The notes under the pieces are model-generated. The model was not told the DNA's origin and did not search any database. It worked only from the letters and a program-made list of their open reading frames with translations. 23,339 nucleotides of DNA from an uncultured Rickettsiales bacterium (GTDB lineage: Bacteria > Pseudomonadota > Alphaproteobacteria > Rickettsiales > Midichloriaceae), in contig CALKVD010000097.1 of NCBI GenBank assembly GCA_937996615.1, positions 1-23,339 of the forward strand, in the 5' to 3' direction. Both the position numbers and the translations under genes were made by a program. Below are positions 16,490 through 23,339 of this stretch, piece by piece; position 1 is the first letter of the stretch, and every line of letters starts with the position of its first letter.

Positions 16490-16927
16490 TTATATTGCAG
16501 TAGAATCATTGATAGGAGAATTGGTAGCTGCTTCTTGAGCAATGCTATTTTCTGTTTGTTTTGCTATTTGATCATTAGTTTTGTCAGTACCAATTACTTC
16601 CTGGGCAAGAACCGATTCAGCAGGTGAATTATTAGTTACTGCCTCAGCTATTTGGACATCGCTACCTATCAAAGACTTGAAGGCATACGCACAAAGCTCT
16701 TGCAAAGGTACATTATGGGAAATTGATAGTTTTTTAAGTTGATCAAGACTGTCAATGATTTCATTCGGAATCTGCCCGCCTCTTTCATTTTGAATAAATT
16801 TATTTTGAAAATATATTGGATTATTATCTTGGTTTGGTGATCCAATATGAATTTCAACATCAGATTTACTACCATTGAAATAACACGGCACTTTGAATGA
16901 TAAAACTTCTTGATTTTTCTTTGTCAT
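16490..16927 (-). CDS. DUF2610-like small protein
   Basis: A 145-residue soluble protein of unknown function. Residues about 8-90 (LSFKVPCYFNG, then a VEIHIGSPNQ strand, an ERGGQIPNEIIDSL helix and VPLQELCAYAF) fit what I remember of DUF2610, a domain described from Rickettsiales. This is recollection of a pattern, not a search result. The last 50 residues are a polar tail rich in Ala, Glu, Asn and Thr with no evident fold. The gene sits 5 bp after tmk and 25 bp before ribD, so it is almost certainly translated from the same message. No signal peptide, membrane segment or catalytic motif is apparent. Confidence 0.7.
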   Translation of the reverse strand: MTKKNQEVLSFKVPCYFNGSKSDVEIHIGSPNQDNNPIYFQNKFIQNERGGQIPNEIIDSLDQLKKLSISHNVPLQELCAYAFKSLIGSDVQIAEAVTNNSPAESVLAQEVIGTDKTNDQIAKQTENSIAQEAATNSPINDSTAI

Positions 16928-16932
16928 ATAGA

Positions 16933-17655
16933 TTAATTTTTCATTTTTAATTTTGTATTACTATCAAGTAAATCAAATATTTGCTTAGTCACTACATCAG
17001 CTGTTTTGTTTCCATCTATGATTCTGATTCGATCCGGAAAACGCTTTTGCAGATCTAGAAACCCATTCCGTATATCAATATGGAAACCTATATCTTTCTT
17101 ATCATAAAAACTCTGATGAATGCTGCTGGCTTCGATTCTAGCTTTGAGGGTTTCGATCTCTATGTCAAGCAAAATAGTGATATCAGGTTCGATTATTGAA
17201 TTTGCAAAGTTTTGTTTTATGTACTGTCTTAAACCAGAGTGAAAATCAGATTCAATATTTTCAGCATGATTAAGACTGGAATTATTAATATAGTTGAATG
17301 ATGTAGACAAATTAATTAACTGCTCAACTATCTCGGTTTTTAATCCTTTAGCATAACCCTGATATACCCTTGAAGAATCCGCAAATCTATCACTAATGAC
17401 GATAGAGCCAGAACGTAACGCTTTGGCAATTTTAAGGATGTGATCATGACGCGCCGTACTTAACATAAACAATTCTGTCAGAGGATCATTGATTTCGTGA
17501 TCAAGCAAAATAGAACGTATATTCTCAGCTAATTCTGTTCCTCCTGGCTCTTTAGTCAATAACACATGATACCCCATACTCTCTAGCTTTGACCTGAGAA
17601 TTTTAGATTGTGTTGATTTGCCGCTTGCTTCACAGCCTTCAAAAGTGATAAACAT
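16933..17655 (-). CDS. tmk: Thymidylate kinase
   Basis: Phosphorylates dTMP to dTDP with ATP, on the path to dTTP. The P-loop is GCEASGKST at residues 7-15 (family FEGxxGxGKST), TKEPGGTELAE at 34-44 is the nucleotide-binding block, and the DR motif with base-binding loop is SDRFADSSRVYQGYAKGL at 88-105. EPDITILLDIE at 156-166 is the core strand, and the lid region is near 181-200. At 240 residues it is about 30 longer than usual: residues about 118-154 (Asn/Ser-rich, then a helix) are inserted just before EPDITILLD. First gene of the tmk - DUF2610-like - ribD operon, with a promoter at 17739-17767. Confidence 0.94.
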   Translation of the reverse strand: MFITFEGCEASGKSTQSKILRSKLESMGYHVLLTKEPGGTELAENIRSILLDHEINDPLTELFMLSTARHDHILKIAKALRSGSIVISDRFADSSRVYQGYAKGLKTEIVEQLINLSTSFNYINNSSLNHAENIESDFHSGLRQYIKQNFANSIIEPDITILLDIEIETLKARIEASSIHQSFYDKKDIGFHIDIRNGFLDLQKRFPDRIRIIDGNKTADVVTKQIFDLLDSNTKLKMKN

Positions 17656-17738
17656 GTTGCTTAAACTTATTCTTGGTTATTTTACCGGTATCAACTATTG
17701 ATATAAATTTAAAATATACAAAACCAATAGTAGGGTTT

Positions 17739-17767
17739 ATAATATAACTTTATCATCTTGACTGCAA
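17739..17767 (-). promoter_or_regulatory. Probable promoter of the tmk operon
   Basis: On the minus strand: TTGCAG (17762-17767), a 17-bp spacer and TATTAT (17739-17744). The start would be near 17732, leaving a leader of about 75 nt. The remaining 17656-17853 gap is AT-rich and I see no gene in it. Confidence 0.45.
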
Positions 17768-17853
17768 GCTAGTTTTATTTTTCAAGTACCCAACCGATTA
17801 TCCATATTTTGATATAAATGAGCATCGGTCTATCACGAAATAAATTGATTATA

Positions 17854-18279
17854 CTATGGTTTTAGAACAGCTAACAGAACTACAATTACCATAATAACAG
17901 CTGGTATTTCGTTGATAATACGATAAAAACGTTCTGAATATTGATTATTTTCATGCAAAAATTTTTTATGCAGAGAAAGATACCAGAAATGTATGCCAAT
18001 CAGCAAAAGCACTAAAACTAATTTATAATGAAGCCAAACCATCGTGCGCCATTCTAAATCTAGAATCATTATTACTCCTAAAGCTATAACTGTAATCATA
18101 CTTGGATGCATAATATAATTCAGTAATTTTTTTTCCATCGTACAAAACATATTGTATGCTTTATCATTTTTCTCTAAAGTAGAATGGTATACAAACAATC
18201 TTGGTAGATATAGTAAACCAGCCATCCAACATATCACAGCTATGATATGGAATGCCTTTAAAAAATTATATGTATACAT
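17854..18279 (-). CDS. hemJ: Protoporphyrinogen IX oxidase HemJ
   Basis: Converts protoporphyrinogen IX to protoporphyrin IX in haem synthesis; the oxygen-independent-type integral membrane enzyme used by many alphaproteobacteria and cyanobacteria. The protein has 141 residues, the usual size, with four hydrophobic helices. The two residues known to matter in the family are present: His11 in helix 1 (LKAFHIIAVICWMAGLLYLPR) and Lys86 in WLHYKLVLV. The YLPRLFVYH motif after helix 1 is also typical. It stands alone, 198 bp upstream of tmk on the same strand and divergent from the HAD gene. Confidence 0.93.
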   Translation of the reverse strand: MYTYNFLKAFHIIAVICWMAGLLYLPRLFVYHSTLEKNDKAYNMFCTMEKKLLNYIMHPSMITVIALGVIMILDLEWRTMVWLHYKLVLVLLLIGIHFWYLSLHKKFLHENNQYSERFYRIINEIPAVIMVIVVLLAVLKP

Positions 18280-18300
18280 AACGCGTTACAGTTGCCTTTT

Positions 18301-18331
18301 TTATTTTATAAGATTACAACTTATAAAATAA
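18301..18331. repeat. 12-bp perfect inverted repeat between hemJ and the HAD gene
   Basis: TTATTTTATAAG (18301-18312) and CTTATAAAATAA (18320-18331) with a 7-nt loop. It fills the middle of the 80-bp divergent intergenic region, where both promoters must lie, so it is a candidate operator for both genes. In such AT-rich DNA chance is possible, but a 12-bp perfect match this close is unusual. Confidence 0.55.
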
Positions 18332-18359
18332 TTTTTAAATCTATAAAATACTAATAACA

Positions 18360-19343
18360 TTGTATATAAAGAATCTCAGTAGTATAGTAAATTCTTACGA
18401 TCTTTTTATTATCGATATTTATGGCGTCATTTTTGATGGCACAAAGCTAATACCAGAAGCTTTTGCTGCAATTGAATATCTAAACAAATCAAAAAGGAAT
18501 TTTTTTCTTCTCTCTAATTCTCCAAGACCTCAATACGTCACGAGACAAAAAATTGTTCAATCTCTAAATACAATGGGAGTTACTAATTCCTGTATTGATG
18601 AAGTAAGAATTTTTACTTCAGGGGATATGTTTGCCGAATTTATGGTTGCAAATATATCGCAAAATACACATAAATTTCCTTATATAATGCAACAATCACA
18701 AACTACAATCGATATTTGGGGATCATTTGAGTTAAAAAATGATTTTTCATTCTTAAATGGCAAAGTATTTTTGCTAGGTGCCAATTCAAATCATCATCTC
18801 ATCAAAGAAATAAACCAAAAACTTAGCGAAAAGCATCTTCCAAATTTATCTATCACAACCAGAATCTCAGAAGCAAACTACGTCATTATTCTAGGTGCAT
18901 CAGATGCAAATGAGCCTGGTGTTGCAGACAAATTTAATCAAGAATTAGATTTAATCGTCAAAGCAAAACTACCAGTTCTATGTCCAAACCCTGACATCAG
19001 TGCTCCTGGTGGGAGCGAATCAAGAGTTTTTACACCAGGATTTTATGCACAAAAGTATCGTATGATGGGAGGTAGCGAGGTTTATTATTTTGGCAAACCA
19101 TTTCAAGCGGTATATGACTTTGCAATTGAAAAGTATTGCCTGGTTCAAAATCTAAACCCATTGAAACTAAAAAACAGTAAAATTTTATGTATTGGCGACA
19201 GTATAGTTCATGATATTTGTGGAGCATATAATATTGGTGCCGATGCTTTGCTAATTGATAACGGTTATAGTATTCAAATCGATGAACTTCCTCAATTACT
19301 CAACTATCACCCTAATTATCGAATGAAGGTTTTAAAACCATAA
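18360..19343 (+). CDS. HAD superfamily hydrolase, class II (TIGR01459-like)
   Basis: Predicted phosphatase of the HAD class IIA (NagD-like) group; substrate unknown. Motif I is IIDIYGVIFDG with nucleophile Asp19; the residue two on, normally the acid-base Asp, is Tyr21. From memory the related alphaproteobacterial subgroup has Trp there, so this is probably a subgroup trait. Motif II is LLSNSPRP near residues 50-57, motif III the Lys in GKPFQAVYDFA, and motif IV GDSIVHDICGA with G279 and D280. The cap domain lies between motifs II and III, as in class II. At 327 residues the length is slightly above usual. The start is a TTG at 18360: no ATG lies between it and the upstream in-frame stop at 18336, and MYIKNLSSIVNSYDLF matches how such proteins begin. 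Confidence 0.85.
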   Translation: MYIKNLSSIVNSYDLFIIDIYGVIFDGTKLIPEAFAAIEYLNKSKRNFFLLSNSPRPQYVTRQKIVQSLNTMGVTNSCIDEVRIFTSGDMFAEFMVANISQNTHKFPYIMQQSQTTIDIWGSFELKNDFSFLNGKVFLLGANSNHHLIKEINQKLSEKHLPNLSITTRISEANYVIILGASDANEPGVADKFNQELDLIVKAKLPVLCPNPDISAPGGSESRVFTPGFYAQKYRMMGGSEVYYFGKPFQAVYDFAIEKYCLVQNLNPLKLKNSKILCIGDSIVHDICGAYNIGADALLIDNGYSIQIDELPQLLNYHPNYRMKVLKP

Positions 19344-19369
19344 CTCATCACCGAATTATAATTTAGGAT

Positions 19370-21904
19370 TTATTTTACTATTATCGGAATATATAGCTCG
19401 CACCTAGCTCGAGTCATTCCCACATACTGCAATCTATCTTTTTCGGCATTTTGAGCAATTTTCAATTCTTCTTTAATTGAATTTAATTCAGCAAATTTGT
19501 ATTTGCCATTCAAGATTGGAGCAAAATCATAATTTAAAATTAGCTCATATGGATCTTGATATTTTTGCATTGCGTCTAACAAAATCACAATTGGAGCTTC
19601 CAAACCTTTTGCACCGTGGATAGTACTGAAAACGATTCTTGAATCAACATCAGAAGTTATTGAATATTTTGAATTGCGTTCTTTAACTTCGGTGCGGAAT
19701 TTTTTTATTATCCTAATAATATCATTCATACTAATTACATTATTTTCGTTTGCTATTGATTGATATAGATTGCTTAAAATTAACGAACTATTGTAATAAT
19801 ATAATTTTATTTCTTGACTAAAATACTGCAATACGTATGCAACAAATTGAATAGATCCTTGACATAAATTAAATGCCTTTAACAAACCATTTAATTTATT
19901 ATACGCAGCTAGATATTTTAGTATTTCCTTACCATTAGATTCTGTAATATATTGACTTTGACGTTGTGAAATCTCGTACCATAGAGGCCTATCTCTTTGA
20001 TAAGTTAATTCGAAAATTTCATCTTCACTAAGTTGAATTAAAGGCGACTTCAACAAACCAGCCAAATTTAAATCATCGGTTGGCATCAAAACAAATTTAA
20101 GTACCGCTATCAAATCATCGATCAATAAAATACTTGAATCATCATTATAGGCGCTATAATCTATTTTGAGGCCCAGTGAAACTAACTTAGCAGCAAAATC
20201 TAAACTTAAGACACTATGGCGTCGTACTAATATCATGATATCTTGTGGCTCTACTCCTCTATCTAATCCTGGAATATATCTTTTGTTTTTTAACCACTCA
20301 TCTAGTAAATCAGCCAGTTGCTCAATATTTTCAAAGTTTATTTCCTGATAAATCCCCAATGATTTTTTCACCGCAATATGTTGAGGCCAATCTGGAAATC
20401 GCTTATTTACAGCTTGTATAATAGCTGAATTAGAACGAAAATTAGTCGTCAGCTGAATTGATTGCCAAATTTTTCCAGCATCATTAAATTTTTGACTAAA
20501 ATAGTTATTAATATCTAAAAAAATTTTAGGACAAGCACCTTGAAAACCAAAAATAGACTGTTTAAAATCACCTACTATAAATAAAGTTCGGTTTAAATTC
20601 CTAGATGTTTCACCAGAATAAAATTCCTCTGTCAGTAATTTGATTAAATCCCATTGGATTTCACTTAGATCTTGGGCTTCGTCAATCAACATATGGTCTA
20701 TCAACCAATCAAGCTTGTATGATAAATTTTGTGCAAATGCTTTATTATTTAATATAGCGATAGTATGTACTATCATATCGTCATATTCAAGCTTATTTGC
20801 AATAAGTTTACTGTGGACATATTCAATATGAATCAGGCGAGCTATCTTACCGAAATTATCAATAATCTTTGCATATTCATGCCTGGCTATTTTTTCTTTT
20901 ATCTGAACCAAAAACAAAAAAATGGAATCAAAAATTTTTTCTAGTTTTGGATAACGATCAATTATCTGGCGGCTAAAAATTTTACGTTTTCTTGGTTGAT
21001 CATCTGTTGTAAAAAAAATTCGTGCCAAAGCTTCATAAATGATTAAAGGATCGATAATATTAATCTCTTCATTTTGTTTCTTTCGGTTCTGTACGTAGGT
21101 TAAAAATGTACATATGTCATCATTTTTTTTTGGAATAAAATCAATATATTCTAACAATTCCTCACAATCCAACTCATCCAAAAATTGTCTTATGATTTTG
21201 TCTTTTGCTTCTATTTGTTTTGGCAAATTCAGAAGTTGTTCAACTGTTTGAATCCAAATGTCTCGATCACCACCTTCATTATTATTCTGACATTCTTTAT
21301 TATAAAATTTATGCAAATTATATAGTATATCTATCAAATCTAATTCGCTGTAGCGTTGCAGCAAACTCTGAATACTTGCTTTGAGCTCTCCTATATTACT
21401 GTCTTTTATTTTTGCAAAAGTCTTATAGGCACTATGAAAAAATTCTTCTCTGGCCTCTTGATCAGAAAGTATTTGATAACCGTTAGTAAAAATCGAACTT
21501 TTATTTAGAGACTGAATGCAAAATCCATGTAATGTTTGTATTTGTGGTGATGTTTCAGGGTTCAAAATCAAACGATAGATGGTTAGAGCTTTTTCTACTA
21601 TTTTTGGCGATGGGTAAATTCCCAACTCTTGAAGCGAAGATATCAAATCTGTTTTTGGCATTTCAAGCCATTCTAGAGCTTTATCCAAAATACGCTCTCT
21701 GATTTCTTGGACAGCAGCGTTTGTATATGTAATACAAAGAATCTTATTTAACTCTCCGTTATGGTGGAGAATTAAAGTCAACATACGATCAATCAAAAGC
21801 TTAGTCTTGCCACTTCCTGCTGAAGCAGATACATAAATAGAAGCATCGGGATTTGTAATTACTTTAACATCAGTTGAAACAATATTATTATCAATTCTAT
21901 GCAT
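19370..21904 (-). CDS. addA: AddA-like superfamily 1A helicase lacking the nuclease domain
   Basis: UvrD/RecB-type DNA helicase resembling the AddA subunit of the AddAB double-strand-break repair enzyme. The start (ITNPDASIYVSASAGSGKTK) has the alphaproteobacterial AddA pattern with Walker A at 29-34. The other motifs follow in order: TYTNAAVQEIRERI (Ia), LIDEAQD at about 406-412 (II), FIVGDFKQSIFGFQG (III), TTNFRSN (IV), FSTIHGAKGLEAPIV (V) and YVGMTRAR at 827-834 (VI). The protein ends ten residues later, at 844. Typical AddA is about 1,150-1,250 residues and ends in a PD-(D/E)XK nuclease. Here that domain is absent, and the 26-bp gap to the convergent HAD gene leaves no room for a remnant. 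All helicase motifs are intact, so it is probably a working helicase. addB is not in this window. Confidence 0.85.
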   Translation of the reverse strand: MHRIDNNIVSTDVKVITNPDASIYVSASAGSGKTKLLIDRMLTLILHHNGELNKILCITYTNAAVQEIRERILDKALEWLEMPKTDLISSLQELGIYPSPKIVEKALTIYRLILNPETSPQIQTLHGFCIQSLNKSSIFTNGYQILSDQEAREEFFHSAYKTFAKIKDSNIGELKASIQSLLQRYSELDLIDILYNLHKFYNKECQNNNEGGDRDIWIQTVEQLLNLPKQIEAKDKIIRQFLDELDCEELLEYIDFIPKKNDDICTFLTYVQNRKKQNEEINIIDPLIIYEALARIFFTTDDQPRKRKIFSRQIIDRYPKLEKIFDSIFLFLVQIKEKIARHEYAKIIDNFGKIARLIHIEYVHSKLIANKLEYDDMIVHTIAILNNKAFAQNLSYKLDWLIDHMLIDEAQDLSEIQWDLIKLLTEEFYSGETSRNLNRTLFIVGDFKQSIFGFQGACPKIFLDINNYFSQKFNDAGKIWQSIQLTTNFRSNSAIIQAVNKRFPDWPQHIAVKKSLGIYQEINFENIEQLADLLDEWLKNKRYIPGLDRGVEPQDIMILVRRHSVLSLDFAAKLVSLGLKIDYSAYNDDSSILLIDDLIAVLKFVLMPTDDLNLAGLLKSPLIQLSEDEIFELTYQRDRPLWYEISQRQSQYITESNGKEILKYLAAYNKLNGLLKAFNLCQGSIQFVAYVLQYFSQEIKLYYYNSSLILSNLYQSIANENNVISMNDIIRIIKKFRTEVKERNSKYSITSDVDSRIVFSTIHGAKGLEAPIVILLDAMQKYQDPYELILNYDFAPILNGKYKFAELNSIKEELKIAQNAEKDRLQYVGMTRARCELYIPIIVK

Positions 21905-21946
21905 AACACACTTGCCAAAATTGTGGAATCATTTAACATTACATAA

Positions 21947-21992
21947 TAATGAATTATAACAAATAATATTTAAAGTCAGTAATGAATTATAA
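21947..21992 (+). repeat. 13-bp direct repeat spanning the start of the DsbA-like gene
   Basis: TAATGAATTATAA occurs at 21947-21959 and again, 33 bp on, at 21980-21992. The second copy contains the real ATG (21982) of the DsbA-like gene. The first contains an in-frame ATG (21949) that opens a five-codon frame ended by TAA at 21964. This looks like a small duplication of the initiation region. Confidence 0.6.
21953..21958 (-). promoter_or_regulatory. Possible extended -10 promoter of the addA-like gene
   Basis: TATAAT on the minus strand preceded by TGT, giving an extended -10. No good -35 lies at the right distance, which is tolerated for extended -10 promoters. The start would be near 21946, about 42 nt before the ATG at 21904. 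Confidence 0.35.
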
Positions 21993-23316
21993 AATTATAG
22001 CCTCTTCAGTCTTAGTTATAGCGTTCTTTGCATTTCTCATCATCGCTTATATCAAATATAGTAGCCGAAATATTGAAAACGAAAAGGTAGAGATTGGCCA
22101 AAGCGTTCTAAATGCAATCAAAAATGATCCCGAACTAAGACCAAAAACTGAATCCAAGATTGATACCACAGAACTAAACAAAGATCAAGTCGAACAAATA
22201 GTAAAAGAAATGATTGCTAAAGATCCTACTTTAATCACCAATGCTCTTGATAAAATCGCAGCAATAAAAGCTGAACAAGAAAAAGAGGCAATAAAAATCA
22301 AAATCCAATCTCTATCAGATAACATATATAATAATAAAAATGATCCCCAAATTGGATCTCTACAACCCAGAATTAAAATTGTTCAGTTTTTTGATTATCT
22401 TTGTGGCTACTGCCGCCGAATGCAAGAAATCAATGATTCTATTATAGCAGCAAATCCTGATATTGCAATTATCTTTAAAGAATTACCTATTTTAAGCGAG
22501 GCTTCATTTGAAGCGAGTAAACTAGCATTAGCTGTTAATGCAACAGATCCAAATCATTATCCAGCATTACATAAAGCCCTCTTATCAGAAAATATAAATT
22601 CAAATGAAGATTTAATAATGATTGCCAAGAAGGTCGGTATTGATACTGATAAATTAAATACATTTCTACGCGATGAAAAAGCAATCGCTAAAATTACTGC
22701 GCAAATCCAAGATAATCTAAAACTAGCATCTGATATTGGCCTCAAAGGAACTCCTACCTATATTATAAGCGAAATTAATGAAGTATCAGCTGGCGCAACT
22801 ACTGTTGCCAATATGCAACAGTTGATAGAAAAAGCAAAGCAAAATCAATCTGGTAGCAATTCAGCAAATCTTAACTTTAACTCAAATTTGAACACCACTA
22901 AATCCGATGCGATTGTCACAGAAACTGAACAAAACCCGGAATCACAAGTAGAGAAACAACAAAACTTGTCTAAACAGACAACTCCTCCGCTAAGTCCAAA
23001 TGATAATCAAAACAAAAATCTCAACCCACCATCACCAAGCGATGTGGGTAATAATGACTCAACCTCATCTCTACCCAAAGTTGAAAATAAACAAACTGAC
23101 CAACCAAATGTTGAAATTCCTAACCCAAGAACCCTTGACTCCCTACCACCATTACCTAACGTTAATATACCACAATCTTCGGCAAAAGAATCAGAAGCAA
23201 TTCCACAACCTCAGCAGTCTCCTCTTTTACCAAATCTATCAAATTCCACCTCAAACTCTAGCCAACCTACAAACGATTTAGCACCACCTCCCCTGCCTCC
23301 AATATCAAATAGATAG
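21982..23316 (+). CDS. Membrane-anchored DsbA-family thiol-disulphide protein with a proline-rich tail
   Basis: Predicted periplasmic disulphide oxidoreductase or isomerase. Residues about 4-27 (IIASSVLVIAFFAFLIIAYI) form a signal anchor. A Lys/Glu-rich helical region (about 30-115) follows, then a thioredoxin fold with active site CGYC at 141-144 in FDYLCGYCRRM. The conserved cis-proline is at Pro258 (KGTPTYI), and the all-helical insertion lies between. The catalytic part ends near residue 288. The remaining 157 residues are low complexity, rich in Asn, Ser, Gln and Pro, with repeated proline clusters (TTPPLSP, LPPLPN, APPPLPPISNR). Rickettsial and Coxiella DsbA-like proteins of the Com1 kind share the N-terminal layout; the long tail is not a usual part of the family. 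It is divergent from the addA-like gene with 77 bp between them. Confidence 0.9.
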   Translation: MNYKIIASSVLVIAFFAFLIIAYIKYSSRNIENEKVEIGQSVLNAIKNDPELRPKTESKIDTTELNKDQVEQIVKEMIAKDPTLITNALDKIAAIKAEQEKEAIKIKIQSLSDNIYNNKNDPQIGSLQPRIKIVQFFDYLCGYCRRMQEINDSIIAANPDIAIIFKELPILSEASFEASKLALAVNATDPNHYPALHKALLSENINSNEDLIMIAKKVGIDTDKLNTFLRDEKAIAKITAQIQDNLKLASDIGLKGTPTYIISEINEVSAGATTVANMQQLIEKAKQNQSGSNSANLNFNSNLNTTKSDAIVTETEQNPESQVEKQQNLSKQTTPPLSPNDNQNKNLNPPSPSDVGNNDSTSSLPKVENKQTDQPNVEIPNPRTLDSLPPLPNVNIPQSSAKESEAIPQPQQSPLLPNLSNSTSNSSQPTNDLAPPPLPPISNR

Positions 23317-23339
23317 ACATTAAAATAAATAGCAATACA

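Noticed and set aside
18379..18440. Loss of the HAD acid-base aspartate (Tyr21) as evidence of a dead enzyme
   Set aside because: From memory, related alphaproteobacterial HAD proteins of this subgroup also have an aromatic residue there, so it is probably a subgroup trait rather than a lesion.
1..23339. CRISPR array, insertion sequence, prophage or toxin-antitoxin pair
   Set aside because: I saw no regularly spaced repeats, transposase or integrase motifs, or small paired toxin-antitoxin frames on either strand.

Overview
The window looks like chromosome of an AT-rich alphaproteobacterium of the order Rickettsiales, probably Rickettsiaceae-like; no species is claimed. The evidence is: very AT-rich intergenic DNA and weak or absent Shine-Dalgarno sites; a giant NAD-dependent glutamate dehydrogenase of the alphaproteobacterial type; an AmpG-type permease; HemJ; a DUF2610-like protein (a family I know from Rickettsiales); an AddA-type helicase; and a VirB4 paralogue with ruined nucleotide-binding motifs that resembles the second VirB4 (RvhB4-II) of the rickettsial rvh type IV secretion system. 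There is no phage, insertion sequence, CRISPR array or clear genomic island.

Layout. 1-1154: 3' part of an AmpG-like permease gene. 1261-1336: tRNA-Lys(TTT). 1510-6961: NAD-GDH followed closely by holC (DNA polymerase III chi). 7105-8184 (minus): unrecognised membrane protein with an internally duplicated membrane module. 8185-8587: regulatory and RNA region with an inverted repeat, a 15-bp palindrome and the SRP (4.5S) RNA gene with its own promoter; this RNA is easy to miss. 8588-10933: degenerate VirB4. 11029-12711 (minus): membrane-anchored M23 peptidase. 12966-14234 (minus): short malic enzyme, downstream of tRNA-Ser(TGA) at 14277-14366. 14499-15281: unrecognised coiled-coil membrane protein behind a perfect consensus sigma-70 promoter, which also corrects its start codon. 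15340-17655 (minus): operon tmk - DUF2610-like - ribD. 17854-18279 (minus): hemJ, divergent from a HAD-family phosphatase (18360-19343) across a 12-bp inverted repeat. 19370-21904 (minus): AddA-like helicase lacking its nuclease domain. 21982-23316: membrane-anchored DsbA-like protein with a long Pro/Asn/Gln/Ser-rich tail.

Most genes are housekeeping: glutamate and malate feed the TCA cycle, and RibD, HemJ and Tmk serve riboflavin, haem and dTTP synthesis. HolC and AddA act on DNA, the M23 enzyme and AmpG on the cell wall, and the SRP RNA and DsbA-like protein on export and folding. The lineage-specific material most worth a second look is the ATPase-dead VirB4 paralogue, the two unrecognised membrane proteins (both with strong promoters), the proline-rich DsbA tail and the nuclease-less AddA. 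I found no convincing multi-gene system that is new; the individual oddities are listed as findings.
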